Below, in pieces: positions 1-5,111 of a stretch of 5,192 nt of DNA. The DNA lies in NCBI GenBank assembly GCA_946478895.1, contig CAMLDY010000149.1:1-5192 (forward strand), given 5' to 3'. This DNA comes from an uncultured Gemmatimonadota bacterium. GTDB lineage: Bacteria > Gemmatimonadota > Gemmatimonadetes > Gemmatimonadales > Gemmatimonadaceae. The notes below the pieces were generated by a model, which saw only the letters and a list, made by a program, of their open reading frames with translations, was not told where the DNA came from and ran no database searches. The position numbers and the translations under genes are program-made. The stretch's first letter is position 1. Each line of letters opens with the position of its first letter.

Positions 1-723
1 CTCGCGGCCCGCGTCCGTGCGCAAATCATCGGCGTCCTGCCCATAATCGCAATCTTCCTTGGGGCACAGCAACTGATCGCGGAAGCCTATCGCATCCCGA
101 GCGGTAGCATGGAACCGACACTCCTCGTAGGCGATAGACTGTTCGTCAACAAGCTTCGGTATGGCCCACACATCCCGTTCACCGAGTTGTCCTTGCCCGG
201 CTACGCCACACCAAGGCGCGGAGATATCGCCGTCTTCGTCTCGCCACCACAGGACCCCGCGATTCGAATCTCGCCAGACGAGGTAACGCCGACCCTCGTG
301 AAGCGTATCGTCGGCGTCGCCGGCGATACTCTGCTCATGCGCCACGGGCAGCTGTTCGTGAACGGCGCCCCGGTCGCATCGCCGAATTCATTCGTGCTTC
401 CAGACTCGATCGCCGACCAGGCGCAGCCCATTTTCTCGTGGCAACACGGAATCGAGCTCGAGGGCTCTCGCTTCGGGCCGCCCATCGCCGCGCCGAGTCT
501 GCATGAATGGGGGCCGGTCATCGTGCCGCACGGCACGTACTTCATGATGGGCGACAACCGAGACAACTCCGTCGACAGCCGATACTATGGCCCCGTCCCG
601 CGCGCCAACCTGCGTGGCACGCCGACGTTCGTCTACTACTCGTACGACACCGAATCCGGCCTCGACTACTTTCGCGCCGTTACCGCCATCCGGTGGCGAC
701 GTCTCGGAACCTGGATCCGGTGA
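1..723 (+). CDS. lepB: Type I signal peptidase (leader peptidase), 5' end outside window
   Basis: This is a membrane-anchored serine protease that cuts signal peptides from exported proteins on the outer face of the cytoplasmic membrane, using a Ser/Lys dyad. The frame is open from base 1, so the ATG at 109 is internal: the codons before it encode a hydrophobic anchor (about codons 9-27, IIGVLPIIAIFLGAQQLIA) and then the active-site box PSGSMEPT, with the catalytic Ser at codon 36. The general-base Lys is in the box TLVKRIVGVAGD (Lys at about codon 101). The third signature, GDNRDNSVDSR, is at about codons 184-194. A loop of roughly 75 residues separates the last two boxes, as is usual in Gram-negative enzymes. 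The 240 codons visible are close to a full enzyme, so probably only a short N-terminal piece is missing. It ends at TGA 721-723 and faces the SRPBCC gene tail to tail. Confidence 0.95.
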   Translation, partial: LAARVRAQIIGVLPIIAIFLGAQQLIAEAYRIPSGSMEPTLLVGDRLFVNKLRYGPHIPFTELSLPGYATPRRGDIAVFVSPPQDPAIRISPDEVTPTLVKRIVGVAGDTLLMRHGQLFVNGAPVASPNSFVLPDSIADQAQPIFSWQHGIELEGSRFGPPIAAPSLHEWGPVIVPHGTYFMMGDNRDNSVDSRYYGPVPRANLRGTPTFVYYSYDTESGLDYFRAVTAIRWRRLGTWIR

Positions 724-765
724 GTCGGTGCCACGTGCGTCTCGGCGATTGAACGTTCGCGACTG

Positions 766-807
766 CGTCCGATAGCCCCGGCCAGCGTGTGGCGGGACTA
801 TCGGGCG
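766..807. terminator. Imperfect hairpin between convergent genes, candidate bidirectional terminator
   Basis: In the 106-base gap between the lepB stop and the SRPBCC stop, the arm at 766-784 (core CCGATAGCCCCGGCCA) pairs with 790-807 (core TGGCGGGACTATCGG). The pairing has one C/A mismatch, one bulged G and one T-G wobble, around a five-base loop (785-789). The stem is long and GC-rich. Neither side has a clear run of T, so it is not a textbook intrinsic terminator. Its position between two stop codons, and its symmetry, suit a terminator that works in both directions or a block to transcript readthrough and 3' decay. The structure is seen in the sequence; the role is inferred. Confidence 0.5.
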
Positions 808-829
808 ACCGCGAGATCCAACCTCTCTG

Positions 830-1342
830 TTACTGTCCCGAGCTCTCGCCCAGGGTGACGAGAAGCTCGTCCAGCTGATCGAACTGCTCGCCCATTCCAT
901 CGGTTGCACCTCCCGCCGCGTCGAGGGCTTCCTTCGACGGATACTTCTCGCGCAGGACCACCAGCGTCTTGCCGCCCTTCTCCTCAAAAGTCACCGTGGT
1001 CACAGACTCGGCCTCGCCGCTTTCCTCATTGGTCCACGCGAGGCGCGAATGCGGCTTCACCTCGATATAGGTGCCGAAAAACGCGAGAGGCTCGGGCGAG
1101 TGGTCGAATACCAATCGATACTTGCCTCCCACCCGAGCATCTATCTCGCAGGACAGCAGTTTCATTCCAAGCGACCTGGGCACCCACCATCGCCTGAACA
1201 GTTCGGCCTTCGTAAACGCCTCGAACACGATCCGTGGCGGGCCGTTGATGGTCCGCGTCACGACCACCTCGCGGTCCGATGTCCGGTCCACCGTGGTGCG
1301 GTTCTTCACGGCGGCGGGGCTACTTTCGATTCTTGCGCTCAT
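830..1342 (-). CDS. SRPBCC family protein, AHSA1 (activator of Hsp90 ATPase homolog 1-like) type
   Basis: The product is 170 residues, the normal size for a single-domain START/Bet v1-like (SRPBCC) protein of the AHSA1-like group. The fold forms a deep hydrophobic pocket, and bacterial members are mostly of unknown ligand. Family features seen: a first strand with basic residues (REVVVTRTINGPP, about residues 24-36), the helix FEAFTKAELFRRWWVP (about 40-55) with its Trp pair, the GGKYRLVF strand, the LAWTNEE segment, and the C-terminal helix GATDGMGEQFDQLDELL. I chose the ATG at 1342 because AAGGAG (1355-1350) lies seven bases before it. An in-frame upstream ATG at 1375 would add 11 residues but lacks such support. 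The gene overlaps the end of the ArsR gene by 23 bases, which points to one transcript and translational coupling. Control by that ArsR protein is likely. Role beyond the family: unknown. Confidence 0.9.
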   Translation of the reverse strand: MSARIESSPAAVKNRTTVDRTSDREVVVTRTINGPPRIVFEAFTKAELFRRWWVPRSLGMKLLSCEIDARVGGKYRLVFDHSPEPLAFFGTYIEVKPHSRLAWTNEESGEAESVTTVTFEEKGGKTLVVLREKYPSKEALDAAGGATDGMGEQFDQLDELLVTLGESSGQ

Positions 1343-1685
1343 CGCTCTTCTCCTTTCGGGTGATTTCCTCCACAACCTTGTCCAACTCGTCGAAGCGTTC
1401 GTCCCAGCGCCGGCGATACCTCTCGAGCCACGCCGTTTCCTCCGCCAACCGGCGGGGGCCCAGCTGGCACTTTCGTACGCGCCCGATCTTCTTCGTGGTG
1501 ACGAGCCCCGCCTGTTCCAGAACGCCGACGTGCTTCTTCATGCCCGTGAGGGTCATTTGGAACTTGTCGGCGAGGTCCGTGATCGAAGCGTCGGCCCGCC
1601 CGAGCTGCTCCAGAACCCCACGTCGGGTGGGGTCCGATAGAGCGGCGAACGAAGTATCCAGCCGGGCCGTCCCATACTGAACCAT
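1320..1685 (-). CDS. ArsR/SmtB-family winged-helix transcriptional repressor
   Basis: This is a 121-residue cytoplasmic DNA-binding protein, presumably dimeric. Domain order: LDTSFAALSDPTRRGVLEQL (about residues 9-28) is the classic first helix pair with the DPTRR motif. The helix-turn-helix covers about 34-58 (SITDLADKF, then TLTGMKKHVGVLEQ), followed by the wing TTKKIGRVRKCQL (about 63-75). A basic, charged C-terminal tail ends in ERKNRK. There is only one Cys (residue 73) and no CxC metal-binding motif, so a metal sensor of the classic ArsR/SmtB type is unlikely. This matches the subgroup that sits before AHSA1/SRPBCC genes. The start ATG at 1685 gives the MVQY N-terminus I recall as usual for this subgroup. 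It has no recognisable Shine-Dalgarno sequence, and the perfect palindrome 1674-1697 is centred on it. It is the first gene of the pair with SRPBCC and probably represses its own promoter. The effector is unknown. Confidence 0.92.
   Translation of the reverse strand: MVQYGTARLDTSFAALSDPTRRGVLEQLGRADASITDLADKFQMTLTGMKKHVGVLEQAGLVTTKKIGRVRKCQLGPRRLAEETAWLERYRRRWDERFDELDKVVEEITRKEKSDERKNRK
1350..1355 (-). promoter_or_regulatory. Ribosome binding site of the SRPBCC gene, inside the ArsR coding end
   Basis: On the minus strand AAGGAG stands seven bases before the ATG at 1342. It lies within the last codons of the ArsR gene and decides the SRPBCC start in favour of 1342 over the upstream in-frame ATG at 1375. 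Confidence 0.8.
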
Positions 1686-1697
1686 ATGGTTCAGTAT
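1674..1697. promoter_or_regulatory. Perfect 24-bp palindrome, candidate ArsR operator over the start codon
   Basis: The half site ATACTGAACCAT (1674-1685) is followed directly by its exact reverse complement ATGGTTCAGTAT (1686-1697), with no spacer and no mismatch. On the minus strand the second half is precisely the first four codons of the ArsR gene (Met-Val-Gln-Tyr), so the dyad axis lies exactly at the 5' edge of the start codon. The size and symmetry fit a dimeric winged-helix repressor. ArsR proteins commonly bind imperfect dyads at their own promoters. Binding here would cover the translation start and the AT-rich tract just upstream. The palindrome is directly visible; its use as operator is inferred. 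Confidence 0.75.
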
Positions 1698-1703
1698 TTA
1701 ATA
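1695..1703 (-). promoter_or_regulatory. Possible -10 region of the arsR-SRPBCC promoter
   Basis: On the minus strand the only AT-rich stretch upstream of the ArsR start reads TATTAAATA (1703-1695) and partly overlaps the palindrome. A TTGCGC at 1723-1718 stands 17 bases from the TAAATA version of the -10 and could be a weak -35. If this is the promoter, transcription would begin at or within a few bases of the ATG, giving a leaderless or nearly leaderless mRNA. That would agree with the absence of a Shine-Dalgarno sequence. The matches to consensus are modest. Confidence 0.3.
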
Positions 1704-1736
1704 CAAACATGCGGGGCGCGCAAGGTTGGCTGGGTT

Positions 1737-1762
1737 GAACGCCCCTCTTGGATCGGGCGTTC
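1737..1762. repeat. Perfect 8-bp inverted repeat in the arsR-VOC intergenic region
   Basis: GAACGCCC (1737-1744) and GGGCGTTC (1755-1762) are exact reverse complements around a ten-base loop. A second, smaller dyad, CAAGC-TCG-GCTTG, lies at 1793-1805. Both are between the divergent genes, on the leader side of the VOC gene. They could be RNA hairpins in a VOC 5' untranslated region, a weak terminator, or a second protein-binding site. There is no T-run after the stem. The sequence does not resemble the ArsR palindrome. I see no riboswitch pattern here. Confidence 0.45.
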
Positions 1763-1851
1763 CGGCGTTACGTTACCGATGCGGGGTTATACCAAGCTCG
1801 GCTTGAAACACTGTCTCCACAGCAACGCTGACCAGCATACAAGGAGAAACG

Positions 1852-2340
1852 ATGAACAAGAACACGATCTGCCTGTGGTACGACAAAGGCGCGGAAGAGG
1901 CCGCGCGCTTTTACGCCCGGACCTTCCCCGACAGCAAGGTCGGCACGGTCCACCGCGCGCCCTCCGACTTTCCAGGCGGAAACAAGGGCGACGTTCTGAC
2001 GGTCGACTTCACCGTCTGCGGCATCCCGTGCATGGGCCTCAACGGTGGAGACACCTTCAGGCAGAGCGAGGCGTTCTCCTTTCAGATCGCCACCGACGAC
2101 CAGGCCGAGACTGACCGCTACTGGAACGCGATCGTCGGGAACGGCGGGCAGGAAAGTGCGTGCGGCTGGTGCAAGGACAAATGGGGCGTGTCGTGGCAGA
2201 TCACGCCGCGCGTCCTGACCGATGCAATGGCAAAGGGTGGCGAAGTCGCCAAACGCGCCTTCGACGCGATGATGGAAATGCAGAAGATCGACGTCGCCAG
2301 AATCGAGGCGGCGGTGCGCGGCGAAGCCGTGGCGCGATAA
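1852..2340 (+). CDS. VOC family protein, PhnB / 3-demethylubiquinone-9 3-methyltransferase-like
   Basis: A 162-residue cytoplasmic protein of the vicinal oxygen chelate fold, in the group annotated as PhnB-like or 3-demethylubiquinone-9 3-methyltransferase domain (Pfam PF06983). That name is historical, and no methyltransferase motif is present. Family features seen: the opening TICLWYDKGAEEAARFYARTFPDSKVG (about residues 5-31), the middle strand DVLTVDFTVCGIPCMGLNGG (47-66), EAFSFQIATDDQAETDRYW (73-91), and the hallmark ACGWCKDKWGVSWQITP (103-119). The C-terminal helix after that (about 135-160) is usual. The ATG is supported by AAGGAG at 1841-1846, five bases upstream. The gene is divergent from the ArsR-SRPBCC pair and heads a plus-strand run, with ybjQ beginning 22 bases after it. 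Such VOC genes often accompany ArsR/SRPBCC pairs, so shared control through the palindrome 155 bases upstream is plausible. The substrate is unknown. Confidence 0.93.
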   Translation: MNKNTICLWYDKGAEEAARFYARTFPDSKVGTVHRAPSDFPGGNKGDVLTVDFTVCGIPCMGLNGGDTFRQSEAFSFQIATDDQAETDRYWNAIVGNGGQESACGWCKDKWGVSWQITPRVLTDAMAKGGEVAKRAFDAMMEMQKIDVARIEAAVRGEAVAR

Positions 2341-2362
2341 CCAATCAACGGCAAACGCAACC

Positions 2363-2731
2363 ATGCCTTCCATCATTCAATCGCAGGCCGCAGACATCCC
2401 GTCCAACATGACGACGACCGGCTTCGACGTGCCTGGATTCCGAATCGTCGATAACCTCGGCGTTGTGCGCGGCGTCGTCGTCCGGTCGCGTTCCGTTTTC
2501 GGGACCGTCGGCGCCAGCGTGCAGAGCATCTTTGGCGGCAACATCTCGCTCTTTACCGAGCTCGCCGAGCGAACGCGCAGGCAGGCGTTCGACACGATGC
2601 TGGTTCAGGCGCATCTCGCGGGCGCCGACGCAGTGATCGGCATCCGCTACGATGCGAACGAGCTGATGAAAGGCGTAACGGAGGTACTGTGCTACGGGAC
2701 GGCCGTTCGGGTCGAAGCGCTGGAAGCCTAG
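2363..2731 (+). CDS. ybjQ: YbjQ / UPF0145 (DUF74) family protein
   Basis: A small conserved protein of the YbjQ family, sometimes labelled a putative heavy-metal-binding domain; the homologous fold forms pentamers and the function is not established. Family features seen: the core GFRIVDNLGVVRGVVVRSRS, the glycine-rich IFGGNISLFTELAERTRRQAFDTML, the segment AHLAGADAVIGIRYDANEL, and the final strand EVLCYGTAVRVE. The ATG at 2363 gives 122 residues. The ATG at 2408 gives 107, equal to the usual family length, and begins right before the conserved TTTGFDVPGFRI. Neither start has a clear Shine-Dalgarno sequence, so the start is uncertain and 2408 may be the true one. The gene lies 22 bases after the VOC gene and its 3' end overlaps the next gene, suggesting cotranscription. 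There is no link to metals beyond the family label. Confidence 0.9.
   Translation: MPSIIQSQAADIPSNMTTTGFDVPGFRIVDNLGVVRGVVVRSRSVFGTVGASVQSIFGGNISLFTELAERTRRQAFDTMLVQAHLAGADAVIGIRYDANELMKGVTEVLCYGTAVRVEALEA
2680..2684 (+). promoter_or_regulatory. Ribosome binding site for the GTG start of the glyoxalase-like gene
   Basis: GGAGG lies inside the ybjQ coding sequence, four bases before the GTG at 2689. It is the main support for starting the next gene within ybjQ. The spacing is on the short side. Confidence 0.55.
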
Positions 2732-3471
2732 TCGGACGGATCCTGCTCGCAAGCTGCGCCGTTGCTCCGGCAATCGCGGCGCAGAGCCCGCGCCTGGAGC
2801 TGGATCACGTGTACGTCGTGGTGCAGCCCGGAGGCGTGAAGGAGATAGCCGCTCTCCAGACTGCCGGATTCCACATTACGCCACCCAATAAACACGATGG
2901 CGAAGGGACGACTTCCGTAGCGGCTTTCCTCGACAACGCCTACATCGAGCTGATGTGGCTCGACAGCACCTTATCGGTGACGCCGGACCATGCCGCGGCC
3001 GCCCGACAGTTTCGAGACGCGCAGTCGTGGAGAGTCAGCCGACACAGCCCGTTCGGCATCGGCTTGCGGCGATTGCCGGGCGAAGTGTCGGAGTTCACGT
3101 TCCCGATTGCGCGCGAGCCCGCGCCATGGATCGACGCAACCGCGGCATACGAGATCCTGAATCAGCGGGCCGATTCCCTCGCCGTTGACCTGTTCGTGGT
3201 TCCAGCCGGCGCCGCCGTCCCGACCTGGATCGATCGAGTGCGGAAGCGGTCACCGGAGTTACTGAATCATCCAGGTGGCGGACGTAAAATCACCGCGGTG
3301 CGACTCTATGGGACCATCGAGCAGCAGCCGAGCACTCTGGGCCGCGTCGGACCGGCCGCGGTCGAGACGCGGATCGCGTCAGACCCACTCCTCGAGATCT
3401 ACATCGACGGTGGTGTCAGGAATTCACGGACTGATTTGCGCCCCGCACTGCCGGTCGTGGTGATTCGTTGA
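2689..3471 (+). CDS. Glyoxalase-like (VOC fold) domain protein, probably exported
   Basis: A 260-residue protein starting with GTG, supported by GGAGG just upstream. The first 42 bases of the frame overlap the end of ybjQ in another reading frame. Residues 1-31 look like a signal peptide: arginine-rich n-region, hydrophobic ILLASCAVAPAIAA (18-31), and a likely cut near AIA-AQS. LASC at 20-23 also fits a lipobox, so a lipoprotein is possible, although the stretch before the Cys is short. The mature part begins LELDHVYVVVQPGGVKEIAAL, typical of the glyoxalase-like group (PF13468 type). Candidate metal ligands are His40 (LDHV), His69 (NKHDGEGTT) and Glu87 (YIELMW). A second half ends with LLEIYIDGG. 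Intact ligands suggest an active metal site, but the reaction is unknown. The product would act in the periplasm or at the envelope, unlike the cytoplasmic VOC protein two genes upstream. Confidence 0.8.
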   Translation: MLRDGRSGRSAGSLVGRILLASCAVAPAIAAQSPRLELDHVYVVVQPGGVKEIAALQTAGFHITPPNKHDGEGTTSVAAFLDNAYIELMWLDSTLSVTPDHAAAARQFRDAQSWRVSRHSPFGIGLRRLPGEVSEFTFPIAREPAPWIDATAAYEILNQRADSLAVDLFVVPAGAAVPTWIDRVRKRSPELLNHPGGGRKITAVRLYGTIEQQPSTLGRVGPAAVETRIASDPLLEIYIDGGVRNSRTDLRPALPVVVIR

Positions 3472-3521
3472 AGCTGTCTTGTCTTGGCGAACAATGACGC
3501 TATGACCGCGAAGAACTCACG

Positions 3522-4187
3522 ATGAGCTCGCTGCGCAAATATTCGCTGGCCGCGGGCATTTTTTACCTGCTCACCTTCGTGTCGATCCCTACCCTCGCGC
3601 TCTATCGCTCGGTGCGAGGGCCGAACTACGTCACGAGTGCAGGCCCTGACTCGCCGGTGATACTCGGCGTACTGCTCGAGATGATCGTCGCTCTCGCGGG
3701 GATCGGAACGGCTGTGACGTTGTACCCCGTGGTCAGGCGACAAGGCCAGGCACGGGCGGTGGGGTTCGTCGCTTCACGAACTCTGGAGGCCGCGACGATC
3801 TATGTCGGCATCGTCAGCCTCATGTCGATCGTGAGCTTGAGACAGGCGGGCGCGGGAGCCGATGCGCTGGCTGCGGCTGAGGGCCTAGCCGCACAGTACA
3901 AGTGGACGTTCTTCTTCGCCCAGAGTTTTATTCCCGCGATCAACGGCGTGCTGCTCGGCTCGCTCCTGTACCAGTCGCGGCTGGTACCGCGCTGGCTTCC
4001 CTCGCTCGGATTTATCGGAGCGGCTCTGCTCGTCGTGTCGTGGTTCGCGGTGTTGCTTGGCTTCCTTGAAGCGGTGAGTCCGCTCGCCGCGGTCGCTGCG
4101 TTCCCAATCGCCGTTTGGGAATTCTCGCTCGGTGTCTACCTGACGTTCTGGGGATTCAAACCGTCGTCGATTACTGCCGGGATGTGA
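3522..4187 (+). CDS. DUF4386 family integral membrane protein
   Basis: A 221-residue protein with six predicted membrane helices at about residues 9-28, 46-70, 80-105, 130-152, 160-183 and 188-213. This is the layout and size of the DUF4386 family, whose function is unknown. Recognisable family patterns are the N-terminal RKYSLAAGIFYLLTF, the SRTLEAATIYVG segment of helix three, SRLVPRWLPSLGFIGAALL before helix five, and WEFSLGVYLTFWGFK in helix six. Start: the ATG at 3522 follows a weak purine stretch (GAAGAA, 3510-3515). The preceding gene ends 50 bases upstream. The gap contains a poor TTGTCT (3479-3484), 16 bases, TATGAC (3501-3506) promoter-like pair, so it may be cotranscribed with the genes before it or have its own weak promoter. 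It ends convergently with the SDR gene. Confidence 0.85.
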   Translation: MSSLRKYSLAAGIFYLLTFVSIPTLALYRSVRGPNYVTSAGPDSPVILGVLLEMIVALAGIGTAVTLYPVVRRQGQARAVGFVASRTLEAATIYVGIVSLMSIVSLRQAGAGADALAAAEGLAAQYKWTFFFAQSFIPAINGVLLGSLLYQSRLVPRWLPSLGFIGAALLVVSWFAVLLGFLEAVSPLAAVAAFPIAVWEFSLGVYLTFWGFKPSSITAGM

Positions 4188-4245
4188 CCCGGCCCCCGAG
4201 CTAAATCAGCGCAGCAGTCGGCCAATCGAATGGGCGCTCAGGCGG

Positions 4246-4264
4246 TGCGTGGGTCGCTCACGCA
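4246..4264. terminator. Small hairpin at the convergent DUF4386/SDR junction
   Basis: TGCGTG (4246-4251) and CACGCA (4259-4264) form a perfect six-base-pair stem with a seven-base loop, overlapping the SDR stop codon (4258-4260). The 70 bases between the two stops hold nothing else convincing. The hairpin is short and has no T-run, so its role as a terminator is weakly supported. Confidence 0.2.
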
Positions 4265-5031
4265 GTGGCAGCCTGCTCAGGGTCCTCACCGTTCCGCGAG
4301 AAGTAATCAGCTACTCCTTGCTTCGCACCTACGCGCGTGTAGACGTCGCTCTTTCCGGTACGAATTGCCCACACGATCACCGCCGCGACCTCCTCGGCGC
4401 TCTGCGACTGCGGGAACTGGCGCGAATCCATCCCGCCGTGCAGCGCGTTGAGACCGAAGTCGGTGCGCACGACGCCAGGTGAGACGAGCGTGACCTCGAT
4501 TCCCGGCGCCGATTGACGCAGCTCGTCGCGGAAGTTCGTGGTAATCGCATTGAGGAAATGCTTGGCGCCGTTGTACGCCGAGCGCATGGTGGCGAACGGA
4601 AGGCGACCGAGCATGGAGGAGACGTTGACGATCTGGCCGCGCCCGCGCTCGCGAAAGTGCGGCAGGATCTCCTGCATTCCGTAGAGCGCCGACTTCACGT
4701 TGACGCTGATCATGTCATCGACGTCGGCGTCGGTAAGCTCCGTGGGCATGCGGGTGATACCGCGCCCGACATTGTTGACCCAGACGTCCACGTGCCCGAA
4801 GTGCTGGACGACATCCCGCACGACGCGCTTCACCTCGTCGCGAACGGTGACATCGGCGACGATGGGATAACAGCGGTCACCGCAGGCCTTCGCGACTTCG
4901 CGAAGCGCATCCTCCCGGCGGGCGACCAGGGCGACGCGCGCGCCCGCTCTTGCCAGCTGCCGAGCGAGCTCTGCGCCGATGCCGGAGCTGGCGCCGGTGA
5001 TGACGACATTGAGGTGCTTGATTTCTTTCAT
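4258..5031 (-). CDS. Classical short-chain dehydrogenase/reductase (SDR family oxidoreductase)
   Basis: A 257-residue soluble NAD(P)(H)-dependent oxidoreductase with a Rossmann fold. Motifs in order: cofactor loop TGASSGIG (12-19), basic residues after the second strand (R38, R39 in LVARRED) that favour NADP(H), D60 in VADV, NNVGRG (86-91) where most relatives have NNAG, tetrad Asn111, Ser139 in NVSSMLG, Tyr153 and Lys157 in YNGAK, and the SPGVVRT segment (184-190). Ser to Tyr is 14 residues, one more than the most common spacing. The catalytic set is complete, so the enzyme should be active; the substrate cannot be predicted. Start: the ATG at 5031 has GGAGAG (5044-5039) seven bases upstream. 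The frame stays open further upstream to the window edge, but that part has no family similarity I recognise. It is convergent with the DUF4386 gene. Confidence 0.93.
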   Translation of the reverse strand: MKEIKHLNVVITGASSGIGAELARQLARAGARVALVARREDALREVAKACGDRCYPIVADVTVRDEVKRVVRDVVQHFGHVDVWVNNVGRGITRMPTELTDADVDDMISVNVKSALYGMQEILPHFRERGRGQIVNVSSMLGRLPFATMRSAYNGAKHFLNAITTNFRDELRQSAPGIEVTLVSPGVVRTDFGLNALHGGMDSRQFPQSQSAEEVAAVIVWAIRTGKSDVYTRVGAKQGVADYFSRNGEDPEQAATA

Positions 5032-5111
5032 GCGATATCTCTCCGTTAAACCTTGAACGCTAGTGAGATATAGTTGTGCCAGCGCCGCCGAGCATCGCAG
5101 TCGGCCCCGGT

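Noticed and set aside
109..723. Signal peptidase starting at the ATG at 109
   Set aside because: The frame is open upstream, and the anchor helix and the catalytic Ser codon lie before this Met, so it is an internal Met of a gene entering from the left.
388..987. 199-codon minus-strand frame across the lepB 3' end and the SRPBCC 3' end
   Set aside because: It is antisense to lepB and overlaps the SRPBCC gene in another frame; it is arginine-rich and low in recognisable motifs, as GC-rich shadow frames are.
1071..1640. 189-codon plus-strand frame over the SRPBCC-ArsR pair
   Set aside because: It is antisense to two well-supported genes and shows no domain of its own.
1768..2376. 202-codon minus-strand frame antisense to the VOC gene
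   Set aside because: The plus-strand VOC gene has clear family motifs and a good ribosome binding site; the antisense frame has none.
3502..3525. Seven-residue leader frame (MTAKNSR) whose TGA overlaps the DUF4386 ATG
   Set aside because: The ATGA overlap suggests coupling, but the frame is very short, has no ribosome binding site, and another chance ATG (3494) lies nearby.
4513..5049. 178-codon plus-strand frame antisense to the SDR gene
   Set aside because: Its Asp/Val/Ala-rich composition mirrors the SDR codons; the SDR motifs on the other strand are unambiguous.
5050..5100. TGGCAC on the minus strand upstream of the SDR gene as a sigma-54 promoter
   Set aside because: The matching TTGC-type -12 element is absent at the required spacing.
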